Of a stretch of DNA of 64,000 nucleotides, positions 47,128 to 58,298 are shown piece after piece. The stretch spans positions 1 to 64,000 of the forward strand of contig LNAC01001236.1 of assembly GCA_002007465.1 (NCBI GenBank), read 5' to 3'. The DNA comes from Ailurus styani. Lineage: Eukaryota; Chordata; Mammalia; Carnivora; Ailuridae. Position 1 is the stretch's first letter, and every line of letters begins with the position of its first letter. The notes under the pieces were generated by a model. The model ran no database searches, had not been told where the DNA came from, and saw nothing but the letters and a program-made list of their open reading frames with translations. The position numbers were made by a program, and so were the translations under genes.

Positions 47128-47239
47128 CTACATTTTATTAACTTGACCACATATCTTCATAGCTAAGTTTCCTCAATGGATTTGGACTAAATAATTTCTA
47201 AAGTTCTTTTCAGCATTAAGATATAAAGAATCTATTCTT

Positions 47240-47291
47240 TATAGATAATTGCCTCTATAGAGAAAATTGCCTTTATAGAGAAAATTGCCTC
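47240..47291 (+). repeat. 18-bp tandem repeat, about 3 units
   Basis: Units 'tatagagaaaattgcctt' (47256-47273) and 'tatagagaaaattgcctc' (47274-47291) follow a shortened first unit 'tatagataattgcctc' (47240-47255). Confidence 0.88.
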
Positions 47292-47824
47292 ACACAGTCT
47301 CTGGTAAGCACAGGGTCAAGAAGGCACCACTTACCAAAAAAACCAAAGCAGAATACCATTTTGGACAATATTATTGACAGTCAATAATAGAATTTTGCTC
47401 TAAAATCTTGCTGAGAGTAAATTACAGGTGAATGTATTGGATTTAGCTAACTATTTTAATTAGTAATTTGATGATTATATCTACCTATATATCTATAAAA
47501 TTAAACATACACATTTTCCTACCATTTAATAATCATGCTAAATGAAATAAGCAATATAATTTAAGAATACCTGGAGGTAAAGCCATTCTTTAAAAGGCAA
47601 AACCTATTTGTTAATCTATTTAGTTTCAAACGACTCTTGACTTGGCAGGCTATATTGAGAAATGTTACCCCTGGAAGGCACCAAAGGGAAGTTCATTTAG
47701 ACTCAGGGAGGACAACCCTGTTTTTCAGACGAGTTTGACAATATATTGAATTGGTAACGATGATTTTTAAAGTGGCTGATTTCTTCAAGATTATATAGAG
47801 AATACATACGGAAGAATAATAATG
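47292..47824. other. Intergenic DNA, nothing recognised
   Basis: AT-rich, no gene, no repeat recognised. Confidence 0.45.
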
Positions 47825-48058
47825 TAGTTGTTAGGAACTCAGCCTTTAAAGAAAGAAACCTCGATTCAAATCTCAGCTTTTTTGTGTTATGTATGTGTTC
47901 CAAGTCTAGTTATTGAACCTCTATGAGCCTCAGCTTTTACGTCTATAAAATAAGGACGATAATATCACCTACCCCACTTCTTTGACATAAGATCAATGAA
48001 ATAGCATAAATAAAGTACCAGGCACAGTCGCTGATATATATTAAGCACAGATAAATGG
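47825..48058 (+). mobile_element. MIR relic
   Basis: Sense, nearly full-length: 'ttaggaactcagcctttaaa', 'cgattcaaatctcagctttt', 'ttgaacctctatgagcctca', 'taaaataaggacgataatat', 'cacctaccccacttctttga', 'agtaccaggcacagtcgctg'. Confidence 0.8.
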
Positions 48059-48077
48059 CAGCACTAGTGAGATTATT

Positions 48078-48290
48078 ATGAAAGTGGTTTCTGAAGTCCA
48101 GCAGCCTCTGTCTGAATCCTGGTCTAACCATTTGCTAACTCCATGACCTGGGAAACTTCCTGAACTTCTCCCTTTGCAAAATGAAGAATATCATGATATC
48201 TACCTCAGGGTTGTGAGGAGGATTAAACTGAGTTTCTAAGTGTCGAGCACTTAGGAAATTTCTCTGCATATAGTAATTCCTAAAAAAAAT
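48078..48290 (+). mobile_element. MIR relic
   Basis: A second sense MIR only ~20 bp after the previous one: 'cctctgtctgaatcctggtc', 'tgacctgggaaacttcctga', 'atatctacctcagggttgtg', 'aggaggattaaactgagttt'. Two adjacent same-strand MIRs may be independent insertions or an old tandem duplication. Confidence 0.8.
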
Positions 48291-50353
48291 TAGCTATTAT
48301 TATATCTTTATTGGATAAAGCTCCATTCTATAAAATAATTTCAGATAACTTCAGAAAGTATCCATCAGAAGAAAGCAATCTGATATGGTATTTACTAGAA
48401 GATATAAACATGAAAGAACAACCTGTGTCAGTAGGTACTTTTGTTTCAGGATGTACGAAGTTATAAATATCTACACTTCACATTTATTAGCCACTGGCTT
48501 GTTCCTAGTTACATACCACAGAAGGAAAGAACAGTTGTTTTCTGCCATTTTAAAAGAGTAATTAACTACTTTGTCTTGATGGTGGTGCTAGGGTTCTTGT
48601 TGACGACTAGGTTGCTATCTTTCAACTGGAGCTCTCTGGACTCATTTTTGACACTTAATTCTAAATATCTTGATAATAATTCTAATACTACTCCAAGGAG
48701 AAAACAAAGAATGTAGATGTTTGGAGACAATTGTAAATCATACTCTTTGGTTAAATCCCGGTTTCCCTGCAGATGGCACTTCTATGTGTTTAGCTTAACC
48801 TGTATTTGATTTGTGCTGTGCATTTTCTGAAAAATAGATAAATTAGATAAAAATTATCACCCACAAAGATTCATTTTATTAAGATAATTTCTGTCAATTA
48901 GAATTTTTCAATCAACAACCTCTCCTAATTAAGAAAGAGCCTGTGTTAAATAAGATACAGCAAGCAAAAGGAAAAATAAAGACACATATCAAAACTAACC
49001 ATTGTTACAAAATAATTCATTACTAAAATATTTTTGTTGGGGGGGAATACATGCAAGTGTTTTCTGTTGCTAGATTGCTATACTAAATATATTGTTTCTA
49101 ATAACTTGGGATTTTCACAGACTAATCATATTTCCTTTTCTATGAATAGTATCATATTTGCTTGAGAGGTTCCCAAAGGGTTTGTTGCTGTTATTGTTCT
49201 TATACTGAACCCCAAAGAAAATTGGGTAATTTTATGGACTCATTAGGACAACATATGTTTAATTATATTCTTAAAAAAAAAAAAGCTTCCTCCAAACATT
49301 TAGCAGAAGTGTACACAAAATTGCCAAGAATAAAGATGTAAAATACTGCAACATTAACAATAAATCAAAATAGAGATTGATAAAGAACTAGGTGTATGTA
49401 ATTATCCAGCATATGGTAGCTCTAAACTTTTAAACAAATTCAATTGTTTTGAAGTGTAGTCATTCTCAAGATATCATATTTTGGTTATAATTGTGAAATG
49501 CTTATCTTTGCCTAGTTCTTGCTTATGTACTAAAAGTTAATTGCAAATTGCAAAAAATATTTCAAATTTTCTGACAATAATGTAAACTAATTTCTGACCT
49601 TCAAATCACAAACCCAGCATGACTTTCAGAGTAAGAACCCTATGCAAAGTAACAACAATAGTTTTAAATTTGTGAGCAGATGACCATATTACCATCATCA
49701 TGTAGTTACTCTTACTTCAAACTAAGGCTTTCACTTCCCACTCCCCAATATGAGTTCCTGTTCTCAGGTTTCTAAACTCAACACCTCCCACATGTATCAG
49801 ACTCATCACTGTGTTCAAATATTTGTTAGGGAAACATTCTCCTTCTGGAAATGTTCCCTTTGACCTCCCCAGGCCTGAGTCTTTATACTGTACCTAAAAA
49901 CCCATCTTCAGTGTACTAGTCCTGTACAACTTCCTCCAAGTTTTGTTTTTGGTTTTTTGGTTTTTTTAATATTTATTTTAACCTGGAAATCTATACTGGA
50001 ACTATACATAGCATAATGAGTTTGGGATTTTATTTTAGATTTTATTTTAGATATTATTTTAGAATTTTTTTGTTTTAGAAATCTTAATTTAGATACCTAG
50101 CCCCATAGGCACCCATAGAAAAATATAAATTTATTTATGAGTTAAATTATCTGAATGAGTCTCATTCATTTGTCTAGTCATGACTTACTGAGTTTATTTT
50201 ACCAAATTTTAACCAGTTAACTGAAGAGTTTAACCAAAATTTATACAAAATTTTACCGAATGAGTATTAATGTCTACGTCTTCTCTTTTTTGAAACATAG
50301 ACATGTTTTATTTTCTGAGTGTATCTTTTCAAATGAAATTCAGTTCCTTAACC
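48291..50353. other. AT-rich intergenic DNA
   Basis: About 2 kb without gene or SINE. It contains a G run at 49038-49044, an A run near 49272, and one half of the dispersed duplication at 49632-49700. Confidence 0.45.
49632..49700 (+). repeat. Dispersed direct repeat, copy 1
   Basis: 'gtaagaaccctatgcaaagt' and 'aaatttgtgagcagatgacc' are matched 1.1 kb downstream at 50755-50830 by 'gtaaggaccctatgcaaact' and 'agatttgtgagcagatgaca'. By eye identity is around three quarters over ~65 bp. No named repeat family recognised. Confidence 0.7.
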
Positions 50354-50369
50354 AAAAGACGTGGAAATA

Positions 50370-50569
50370 GGTCGCCTGGGTGGCTCAGTAGGTTAAAGCC
50401 TCTGCCTTCAGCTCAGGTCATGATGTCAGGGTCCTGGGATCAAGCCCCACATCAGGCTCTCTGCTCGGCAGGGAGCCTGCTTCCTCCTCTCTCTCTCTCT
50501 GCCTGCCTCTCTGCCTACTTGAAATCTCTCTCTCTGTGTCAAATAAATAAATAAAATCTTAAAAAAAAA
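50370..50569 (+). mobile_element. SINEC, mustelid-type
   Basis: Starts 'ggtcgcctgggtggctcagt', 'aggttaaagcctctgccttc', and ends 'aataaataaataaaatctta' with a 13-A run. Target-site duplication 'aaaagacgtggaaata' (50354-50369) against 'aaaagacatggaaata' (50570-50585). Confidence 0.97.
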
Positions 50570-50585
50570 AAAAGACATGGAAATA

Positions 50586-51624
50586 AATAAAGCAGGGAAA
50601 ATAAAGATGGGATAGGAAACCCAAAGACAAAAGGTATGGCAAGACAGATGCTTTAAGAAATTCATGTCATAAACATGTTTATTTTGAAAAAAATAAAGAA
50701 ATTACTTCAGTGGAGGTAAGTGATTGGTCTAAGACCATTGGTTGTACAGTGGAAGTAAGGACCCTATGCAAACTACCAACGACAATTTTAGATTTGTGAG
50801 CAGATGACAGTATTACAATGAACAACAGACTCTGAAGAATAAATATGTGAAGAGTTTAGTGTTGTAATCAAATAAAACTCACAACCAAATTAATCTGATG
50901 AATATTTAATGATATGCATAATCGTTATTGTGTTGCATGGTGATTAGTCATAATTGCTAAAGGGCTCACATAAATTACTATCATTAGTATTATTCTTACA
51001 CAGTTAAACTAAATATTTCTAGGATTATCTGAAAAGAAAGAAGAGGAAAAGCAACTAGGAGAGATAGGAAGCTGTTTTACTGGGAACCAAAATTAGAAGG
51101 AACACAGAGATCATTGAGCTTAACTATCTTTTTATACTAATGGACAAACTGAAGATTAGAGAATGGATTTACCTATTTGGGTTATCTAACTTCTAAGTAC
51201 AACATTTTTTTCATTTGTCTGGCATTGACTCCTTGGCTCTAGAATCTATAGAACTTAGATTTTCCTGTCTTGTCAAGAGGTGAACTGGCAGTCATGGTAG
51301 CTGAGAGTAATAAACTTTCATATTTCATCTGTTCTCTAAGTACAACTCCTCCAGTCCCATCTTCTGAAATGGAAGATTCAGGTAGAGTAAAGCCTAGATT
51401 CTACTCTGCTCTTAGGGAGTCCTAAACCAAACAACAGTGGGAAGGTAAACATCCAGTGTAGAAGACTGAAAGGAAAAGAGGAAACCACCATGAGAACACA
51501 TTATCTTCTGGTTCCCACTGAGGAGGACTTGGAATTCTTTGTGGTTGGGTAGAGGAGACTGAAGATGTTCAGAATTCTTCACCTGTTGCCAGCCTGGTCT
51601 CTTTTTTTATCGTGTCACTTTGCC
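50586..51624. other. Intergenic DNA with copy 2 of the dispersed repeat
   Basis: Copy 2 of the direct repeat lies at 50755-50830. Otherwise no gene and no recognised element. Confidence 0.45.
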
Positions 51625-51838
51625 AGTTAGAAAAGCAATGATTTATGGTGAGAAAAACAAGTTTGGAGTCTGAAAGTATTTGTGTCTAACTGGTCACATA
51701 ATCTTAGGGAGGTCAACCTCTTTGAGCCTCATTTCTTCATCTTTTATGCAGGGGAAATAATTCTCACCTGATACAGTTCTCGTTTTAATTTAAATAAGAT
51801 AATGTATGTCAAGTTTAATTAGTGTTTGACACATAATT
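51625..51838 (+). mobile_element. MIR relic
   Basis: Sense MIR: 'caagtttggagtctgaaagt', 'taactggtcacataatctta', 'gggaggtcaacctctttgag', 'cctcatttcttcatctttta', 'tttaaataagataatgtatg'. Confidence 0.75.
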
Positions 51839-52520
51839 GTTGGGAGGCAGTCTGCCATGGACATCTTGAGCTCCAGCATGTCTTGCTGAGTGCCAGAATC
51901 ACAAGATCATGACCATTCTTTCACCCAGAAGGAGAAAAATGCACTGCAGTAATGCATCACTCTTCCTCAAAGAGATTGGCTCACTGCCTGCCATAGAAGT
52001 GGTTTGCCAGACACACTCAGCATGTCCTTGTGTAAGGGACTTTGCACTTTGTGTTTCCTCTGTATGAATGGATCTACACTGAATCTGTAGATCAATTTCA
52101 GGAGAACTGACATCTTAATATTTAGTCATCTGACCCAGGAATATGGAATATCGTTCCATCAATTTGGGTCCTTTTAATTTCTCTTAGCAATATTATATAA
52201 TTTTTAGTGAACAAATATTGCCTATTGTTTGACAGATTTGTCCCTAAGTATTTCATACATTTGATACTATTGTGAATGATAATTATTTTAACTTAAATTT
52301 TGAAGTCTTCATCATTAGTGTATATATATTTTTAAATGGTGAATACCCTAGGCTCAGGGCTATTTTCTTCTAGAAAAGACTCCATTGTACATGCAGGTTC
52401 CACCTGGCCTCTATGTCACCCTTGAGGTTTGGGGCTGGGGGAACCAGTGTATCTTTGACGGTACTCTTGCTATTGTTTACTATAAATAATAAAGTCCTTT
52501 GTTCCTGATTCAGGCATCCC
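51839..52520 (+). mobile_element. Possible solo LTR interrupted by an L1 fragment
   Basis: The left piece (51839-52061) begins 'tgttgggaggcagtctgcca'. The right piece (52345-52520) is GC-richer, has an 'ataaataataaagtcctttg' polyadenylation-like signal and then 'ttcctgattcaggcatccca'. This is the layout of an LTR R/U5 boundary. An antisense L1 fragment sits between the pieces. I do not recognise a specific LTR family, and no flanking duplication was identified. Confidence 0.35.
52062..52340 (-). mobile_element. LINE-1 ORF2 fragment, antisense
   Basis: Antisense L1 ORF2: 'tgaatctgtagatcaatttc', 'aggagaactgacatcttaat', 'aggaatatggaatatcgttc', 'gtccctaagtatttcataca', 'tgatactattgtgaatgata'. These are the reverse of the well-known 'LINLI..IGKTNMS' to 'YLGINLTKD' segment of old L1s. 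Confidence 0.78.
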
Positions 52521-53220
52521 ATTTCTTTGTTTAGTATCCATGGAACTTATTAGCTGTCCTCCATACCATCAAGTTGATTTAAACCGCATAAAACTCATGT
52601 TATATTCAAGAAAAGATAATCATTAAATGGCATTGCTTTTATTCATCTGGGCTAAATAACACACATTGGAGCAATTAGCAAAAGTCAGATATACTTCATA
52701 TCATCCCACAATGAGCCATAAGAGAAATACTGTTAAATTTATTTTAAAAATAATAATATCAAGCTCAGGTTTTAAAAGCTTCAAAAATTTCATGTATTGA
52801 GCTCCTGGTAGAATCAGGAAGTAGGAGACTAGCAGGAGTGACATGTGCAGGTAGAATGCCCCTTTGAATAACTTTTCTTGGTAATTTGGCCAAAGGCAGC
52901 TATGTCCGTTCTAGAGACCAAGCACAGTTAATTTCCAATCAAGCGGAATAGCCCGAGTGAGGTAACTCTCTTGCTAGCCACTCAGAAACCTGCAGGTACA
53001 TAACAAGGGATGTGCTACAAACAGAGAACATTTGATAGTCCACGTGATCATTCATGCCACAGCTGAAAGAGAAATACACACAGAGGCACATCATTTGTGC
53101 TGTATTCCTCGTGTTCATGAAGAACGGCATGTAGACATTTAGTATAGAAATGAAATTAGAAAGAAATTTAGTATAAAAACTCTGTGAAGTACCCTGTGTA
53201 GTATATCCATGTCCTTTCTC
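52521..53220. other. Intergenic DNA, nothing recognised
   Basis: No gene. The minus-strand frame 52939-53130 (63 codons) shows no motif. Confidence 0.45.
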
Positions 53221-53236
53221 AAAACCCCTGAGAAAG

Positions 53237-53442
53237 GGACGCCTGGGTGGCTCAGTTGGTGAAGCAGCTGCCTTCGGCTCAGGTCATGATCCCAGGCTCC
53301 TGGGATCAAGTACTGCATCTGGCTCCTTGCTCAGTTGGGAGCCTGCTTCTCCCTCTGCCTCTGCCTGCCACTCTGCCTGCTTGTGCTCCCTCTCTGACAA
53401 ATAAATAAAATCTTTAAAACAAAACAAAACAAACAAACAAAC
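53237..53442 (+). mobile_element. SINEC with (AAAC)n tail
   Basis: Starts 'ggacgcctgggtggctcagt' with 'tggtgaagcagctgccttcg'. The tail is 'tctttaaaacaaaacaaaac' turning into (AAAC)n. Target-site duplication 'aaaacccctgagaaag' (53221-53236) against 'aaaaccctgggaaatag' (from 53443). Confidence 0.95.
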
Positions 53443-53634
53443 AAAACCCTGGGAAATAGTCAGAAGTAAGCAACCCAAGAGTCTCTTCTCCACATTTCCC
53501 AAGTTAAGCATAAGAGATTCATGAGGCTGACAGGAAGTTTGGAAACCTTTTAGTCTGGTCCCTAACTCCACAAAGGTCCCATCCCCCCTCATTGTAACAG
53601 TGACATACCAAGGTTTGTTTGGATTTATAAGGAA

Positions 53635-53825
53635 AAGAGTGAGGATTCGGGAGCATGGCAGCCTAATTTTGCATTCTGGTTCTCCTGTTTTCTATGTGTC
53701 TGGAGCAAGTTATTTAACCTCTAGGTGCCTCATTTTTACTTATACATAAAATGGAGATGATACTACTCCCCAGGAAAGGTCACTGTGCCTGGCATACAGT
53801 AATACCCAGTGAATGGGACACATCA
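53635..53825 (+). mobile_element. MIR relic
   Basis: Sense MIR: 'attttgcattctggttctcc', 'tctggagcaagttatttaac', 'ctctaggtgcctcattttta', 'atggagatgatactactccc', 'tgtgcctggcatacagtaat'. Confidence 0.78.
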
Positions 53826-54510
53826 TTAACACTTTCAGGTCACAAAGCACGTTAGTGGAAAAGACAGACTCTGATCTGGAGACTCTTGATATTTCACAGT
53901 ACAATCAGCTGGAAAGCTTTCATGTCCCAGGGCTCAAAAGAAGATTACTCACACAGAACCCCAGGTGAACAATTTGGGAATGTTTCAGGGAAGTCCTCAC
54001 AAGGTCTAAACTTGCACTCTAAGTGTGACCCCAGGAGAAATCACTCCAGGGAACAAGGTGAGCTTGATCTGGAACTGCAGTGTTGCTTAGCACCTCAGGG
54101 CTTCTCTAACATCTTCCTTTGACTTAAAAGAGGACAGTCTCCTTTTTTTCATCTTCAGGGAAAGGCATTCCATTCATTCAGCTCTTACCTCCTTATGGAG
54201 AAAAGGACATTGATATGACAAGGTTACAAAATGTGAAGGCATAATCAAGGAGGAAAATCAGCTACTCTTTCCAGAGCCAGTCCTCAAAGAAGATGATGTC
54301 CTAAATCAGAGCTGTTAATATCTCACATGGCAATTAAGCCCGAGCTGCTTACAACTCCAAGAATACGCTGCCATACACCTGAGTACGACAAGGCCATGGG
54401 AGAAGCTTTCAATTTCTGTATCGCTCTTCTTATTCAATTAACCCTAAGTAGGAAAGTCAATCTGGGGTCAGGAATGGGAAGAGGATAAAGGATACGGGAA
54501 GGAGAATATC
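53826..54510. other. Intergenic DNA, nothing recognised
   Basis: No gene. A 78-codon plus-strand frame (53886-54122) has no recognised motif. Confidence 0.45.
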
Positions 54511-54514
54511 TTAC

Positions 54515-54715
54515 AGGTTAGGACGTGCTTTTGAATCTGAGAAAACAAGGACCAAATCCTGGCTGTATCACTAGTAGGTAAACTTGGCAAGTAACTTAGC
54601 CTGTCTGAGCCCTGGCAAACACACAGGCAAGTAAGGATAAGAGTACTTTGTAGAGATGTCATCTGAGCTAAAAATACAATGTGTGTAAAGTACCCAGCAC
54701 TTAAGAAATATTTAG
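54515..54715 (+). mobile_element. MIR relic
   Basis: Sense MIR: 'aaggaccaaatcctggctgt', 'atcactagtaggtaaacttg', 'gcaagtaacttagcctgtct', 'gtaaagtacccagcacttaa'. Confidence 0.75.
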
Positions 54716-55019
54716 AACCAGGGAAACTAGTAATATTTGGAAGCAAAATTGAAGAGAAAAAATTTTGTAGTCTAATAATTTCTTCGTGCAAATACTTTCT
54801 GCACAAATTTTGATTTTTCCCCACTCTAAATGTATTAAATGGAAACACAAAACACAAACGCACAGACACATACACAAAGACACACACACTTTATATTTTA
54901 ATAAGATGTCCTCTATTAAAGCTAGGTATCTATATTTCTCTTCACAGTACTGCTCAACTATTCTAATACATATGAGGAAGGAAAAAGAACAAATACTTAG
55001 TATGTACTGTGTGTCACTT

Positions 55020-55185
55020 TCCTAAACATTATACTAGGTGCTTCTTTTATGTAATTCTCACATTCTTCCAACAGGGGATTGTTGTTCACATTTTATAAAT
55101 GAAGAAACCGTTGTTCATCTAGCGAAACATCTTGCCACAAGTCACTCACCTGGGAAATATTAGAGTTCAGGCTAAAACACAAATA
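55020..55185 (-). mobile_element. MIR relic
   Basis: Antisense MIR: 'attatactaggtgcttcttt', 'gtaattctcacattcttcca', 'cattttataaatgaagaaac', 'cttgccacaagtcactcacc', 'gagttcaggctaaaacac'. Confidence 0.7.
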
Positions 55186-55225
55186 TGCCCAATGCTAAAA
55201 TTGTAACTTATTTTTTAAAGCAGAC

Positions 55226-55426
55226 TTTTTTTTTTTTTTAAGATTTTATTTATTTAACACAGAGAGAGAGAGAGAGCACAAGCAGGGGAAGCAACAGGCT
55301 GAGGGAGAAGGGGAAGCAGGCTCCCTACTGAGTAAGGAGCCTGACGTGGGGCTTGATCCCAGAACCCTGGGATCATGACCTGAGCTGAAGGCAGACTCTT
55401 AACCGACTGAAGTACCCAGGTGCCCC
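55226..55426 (-). mobile_element. SINEC, older subtype
   Basis: Minus-strand copy from a 15-T run to 'cgactgaagtacccaggtgc'. A vague duplication ('ttattttttaa' left, 'tttatttttaat' right) is all that remains of the TSD. Confidence 0.94.
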
Positions 55427-55714
55427 TGTTTATTTTTAATATACAATTGTTTCAATACAGAATTATTTTGATACAAATGGATTCTGCAACAATAAATCTA
55501 ATAAAAATTAATTCTGACTTTTTAAGAAAAGTGGAGATATGCTATTAGAAATAACCCCAGAATTTCAGTAACAAAATGAATACTATAAAATATTTAAGGC
55601 AAATCACAAAGTCATGTCAAATTAACTTTCATACTCTTCAGTAGAATAAATCACAGAATGTTAAGGTGTTTTAATTGTGTTAAACTTAAAACTATTAGAA
55701 CTGATAAATGAATT

Positions 55715-56520
55715 AATTAAAGTCCCAGGATACAAAACTATACAGAAATCTACTGTATTTCTATACACTAATAATGAAGCAGCAGAAAGAGAAATTAAGA
55801 AAACAATCTCACAACTGCACAAAAATTAATAAGATATCTAGGAATAAACTTAACCAAAGAGCTAAAAGACCTGCACTCTGAAAACTATAAAACACTGATG
55901 AAAGAAGTTGAAAGTGACATAAATGAGTGGAAAGATATTCCATGCTCATGGACCAGAAGAACAAATACTGTTAAAATAGCTAATGGCCCAAAGCAATCTA
56001 CAGATTTAATATATGATATATATGGAATATTACTCAGTTGTAAGAAAGAATGAAATCTGGCCATTTGCAACAACATGGATAGACCCAAAGAGCATAAAGA
56101 TAAATGAAATAAGTCAGGCAGAGAAAGAAAAATATATGTGATTTCACTCATAAAGAATTTAAGAAACAAAACAAATGAACAAATAAAGAAAAAAAAAAGA
56201 GACAGACAAACAAAACTCAAACTCCTAAATTCAGAGAACAAACTTGTGGTTGCCAGAGGGAAGGTAGGTGGGGGGATGGGTAAAAGAGGTAAAGGGGATT
56301 AAGAGGTACAAACTTCCAGTTACAAAATAAGTAAGTCATGGAGGTGAAAAATACAGCACAGGGAATAGAGTCAACAGGACTGTAATAATGTTGCTTGGTG
56401 ACAGATGGTGACTATCCTTGTGTTGAGCAGAGTAGTGTCTAAAATTGTCTAAAAAAAACTCACACAAGAAGAAATAGATAATCTGAATAGGCCTATATCT
56501 ACTAAAGAAAAAATATTCAT
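55715..56520 (+). mobile_element. LINE-1 fragments with internal deletion
   Basis: Sense L1: 'tccaggatacaaaac'-type text with 'tctactgtatttctatacac', 'aactataaaacactgatgaa', 'tggaaagatattccatgctc' (mid ORF2). Near 56010 it jumps directly to 'tggaatattactcagttgta', 'ggccatttgcaacaacatgg' (ORF2 end) and the 3' UTR ('gtggttgccagagggaaggt'). A further ORF2 scrap ('agaagaaatagataatctga', 'ataggcctatatctactaaa') follows at 56465-56510, out of L1 order, so this is at least one deletion plus a second fragment. Confidence 0.82.
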
Positions 56521-56616
56521 ATTTTTTTTAGGCTACAGGTAAAGAAAATCATTAATTAGGAAACACAATAGAATAGAATAAAGAAAAAAGCTTGTGGAAT
56601 CATAAGACACAAATGA

Positions 56617-56797
56617 GGGGCGCCTGGGTGGCTCAGCTGGTTACGCATCTGCCTTCAGCTCAGGTCATGATCCCAGAGTCCCGGGATCGAGCCCCACTTT
56701 GGGGTCCCTACTCAGTAGAGGGTCTGCTTCTCCCTCCCCTCTGCTTGTGCTCTTGCTCTCTCTCAAATGAATAAATTTTTAAAAATTAAAAAAAAAA
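56617..56797 (+). mobile_element. SINEC, older subtype
   Basis: Starts 'aggggcgcctgggtggctca' with 'gctggttacgcatctgcctt'. The CT block is shortened. No convincing target-site duplication. Confidence 0.94.
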
Positions 56798-56804
56798 GAT
56801 CAAC

Positions 56805-56990
56805 TGAACCCAATCTTTTCCACTTACTCCCTCTGTTGCCTTGAGCAAATCACTTAACCTCTCTGGATCTTAATGGCTCCATCTAAATAATATTTGGAAT
56901 AACATTTTCTTTGCAGACTTAATATATGGATTAAAAGAAACAAAATATGACAAATGGTTTATAAATGACCTCTTACACAGAGTTATAAAG
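56805..56990 (+). mobile_element. MIR relic
   Basis: Sense MIR: 'tccacttactccctctgttg', 'ccttgagcaaatcacttaac', 'ctctctggatcttaatggct', 'aataatatttggaataacat'. The 5' part may be displaced by the adjacent SINE. Confidence 0.7.
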
Positions 56991-57692
56991 ATGAGTGGCT
57001 TTATAATCATGATGTCAGTAGAAGTTAGCTGCTCCTTCTTTGCCAAATCTAAATCCATGAGTGTTTTCTGGTTCTCTGCCAAGCCTGAGAAAGGGGAAAG
57101 AGGCAGGAAAGCAAAAACGATGCTGTTTTACTGAAGATGTTATCATGGCATCTGGGTAATGCTAAACTAAAATCTCTCCTGTTGTATGACCAGTTACTTG
57201 AAAAGCATTTATGATCTACAAATCCTCTTCAATAGGGAAAGTGGAGAAGGACATCATCATAATGTTCCTACATATCTCTCCTATATGCCTGCAATAAAGG
57301 TCTATTGCTCTCAGCTATTTCTGATCACTTACACTGGTGGAGGTAATAACAACCTCATAGACCTTGACAATCATATTCTAAATCAGTACTTTTAAGAATG
57401 GCTTTGAAATGTCTTGATACTCAGGAGCATAAAGGGCAAATTTAATTCTGATGTAGTCTTAATGAGAATGGGAGTGAGAACTATCACAGTAATAATTATA
57501 ATATTGTGTATAATAAGTATAACTTTTCAAGGATGTAACTCATTTGGATCTGTGATGTGACCCTGAAATCACTTCACTCATCGTATAACTGGAATATAAA
57601 AAACGACTTTGCAAAAACACTTTTGGCATGTCCTAGCATGTATGAGCCGCCATTACTAAAGTTGTTTGTGATTTCTGAAAATGAGCTGACAC
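56991..57692. other. Intergenic DNA, nothing recognised
   Basis: No gene. The plus-strand frame 57186-57395 has no recognisable motif. Confidence 0.45.
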
Positions 57693-57880
57693 ATGGCATC
57701 TGAAGGTCTTTGTTCAAATTCTAGCTCTTGGTATATTGGGGAAATTAACTAAATGATCTGAACTTTAGTTTTCTCATCCAAAAAAAAAAAAAAAGAGGTA
57801 AGTGTAACAATCCCATAGATGTGTTAAGGTATATACAAACCATAAAGTGATCTATCAATTGTAGCTAGCTATAATAATGG
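57693..57880 (+). mobile_element. MIR relic
   Basis: Sense MIR: 'tctttgttcaaattctagct', 'cttggtatattggggaaatt', 'aactttagttttctcatcca', then an A run and 'gtaagtgtaacaatcccata'. Confidence 0.65.
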
Positions 57881-57901
57881 TTATTAATATGGTAATAGGG
57901 T

Positions 57902-58077
57902 GGGCGCCTGGGTGGCTCAGTGGGTTAAAGCCTCTGCTTTCTGCTCAGGTCATGATCTCAGGGTCCTGGGATCGAGGCCCGCATCGGGCTCCCTGCTCAG
58001 CGGGGAGCCTGCTTCCCCCTCTCTCTGTCTGCCTGCCTCTCTGCCTCCTTGTGATCTCTCTCCCTCTGTGAAATAAA
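57902..58077 (+). mobile_element. SINEC, mustelid-type, outer member of a nested pair
   Basis: Starts 'gggcgcctgggtggctcagt', 'gggttaaagcctctgctttc'. Its tail is interrupted by an antisense SINE and continues at 58299-58320. The target-site duplication of the whole unit is perfect: 'atatggtaatagggt' at 57887-57901 and 58321-58335. Confidence 0.96.
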
Positions 58078-58091
58078 TAAATAAAATCTTT

Positions 58092-58298
58092 TTTTTTTTA
58101 ATTTCTTTTTTTTTTTTTTTAAAGATTTTATTTATTCATTTGACACAGAGAGAGAGATTACANNNNNNNNNNNNNNNNNNNNNNNNNNNNNNNNNNNNNN
58201 NNNNNNNNNNNNNNNNNNNNNNNNNNNNNNNNNNNACCCTGGGATCATGACCTGAGCCGAAGGCAGCGGCTTTAACCCACTGAGCCACCCAGGCGCCC
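58092..58298 (-). mobile_element. SINEC, mustelid-type, nested in the tail of the previous SINE
   Basis: Antisense copy from T-run to 'gagccacccaggcgccc'. It duplicated part of the host SINE tail: 'taaataaaatcttt' at 58078-58091 and 58299-58312, both perfect. It contains the 73-N gap. Including the gap its length (207 bp) is that of a normal full-length copy, so the gap size looks right. Confidence 0.95.
58163..58235. other. Assembly gap, 73 N
   Basis: Seventy-three N inside the antisense SINE, between 'agagagagattaca' and 'accctgggatcatgacc'. The missing part should be the ordinary central SINE sequence. Confidence 1.

Noticed and set aside
54468..54887. 139-codon minus-strand frame, the longest outside L1
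   Set aside because: It overlaps a MIR for much of its length, is rich in Phe, Ser, Leu and Val/Cys from TG/CA-rich DNA, and shows no domain.
55885..56241. 118-codon hydrophobic minus-strand frame
   Set aside because: It lies antisense across two L1 pieces joined by a deletion. The Phe/Leu richness comes from A-rich L1 sequence read backwards.
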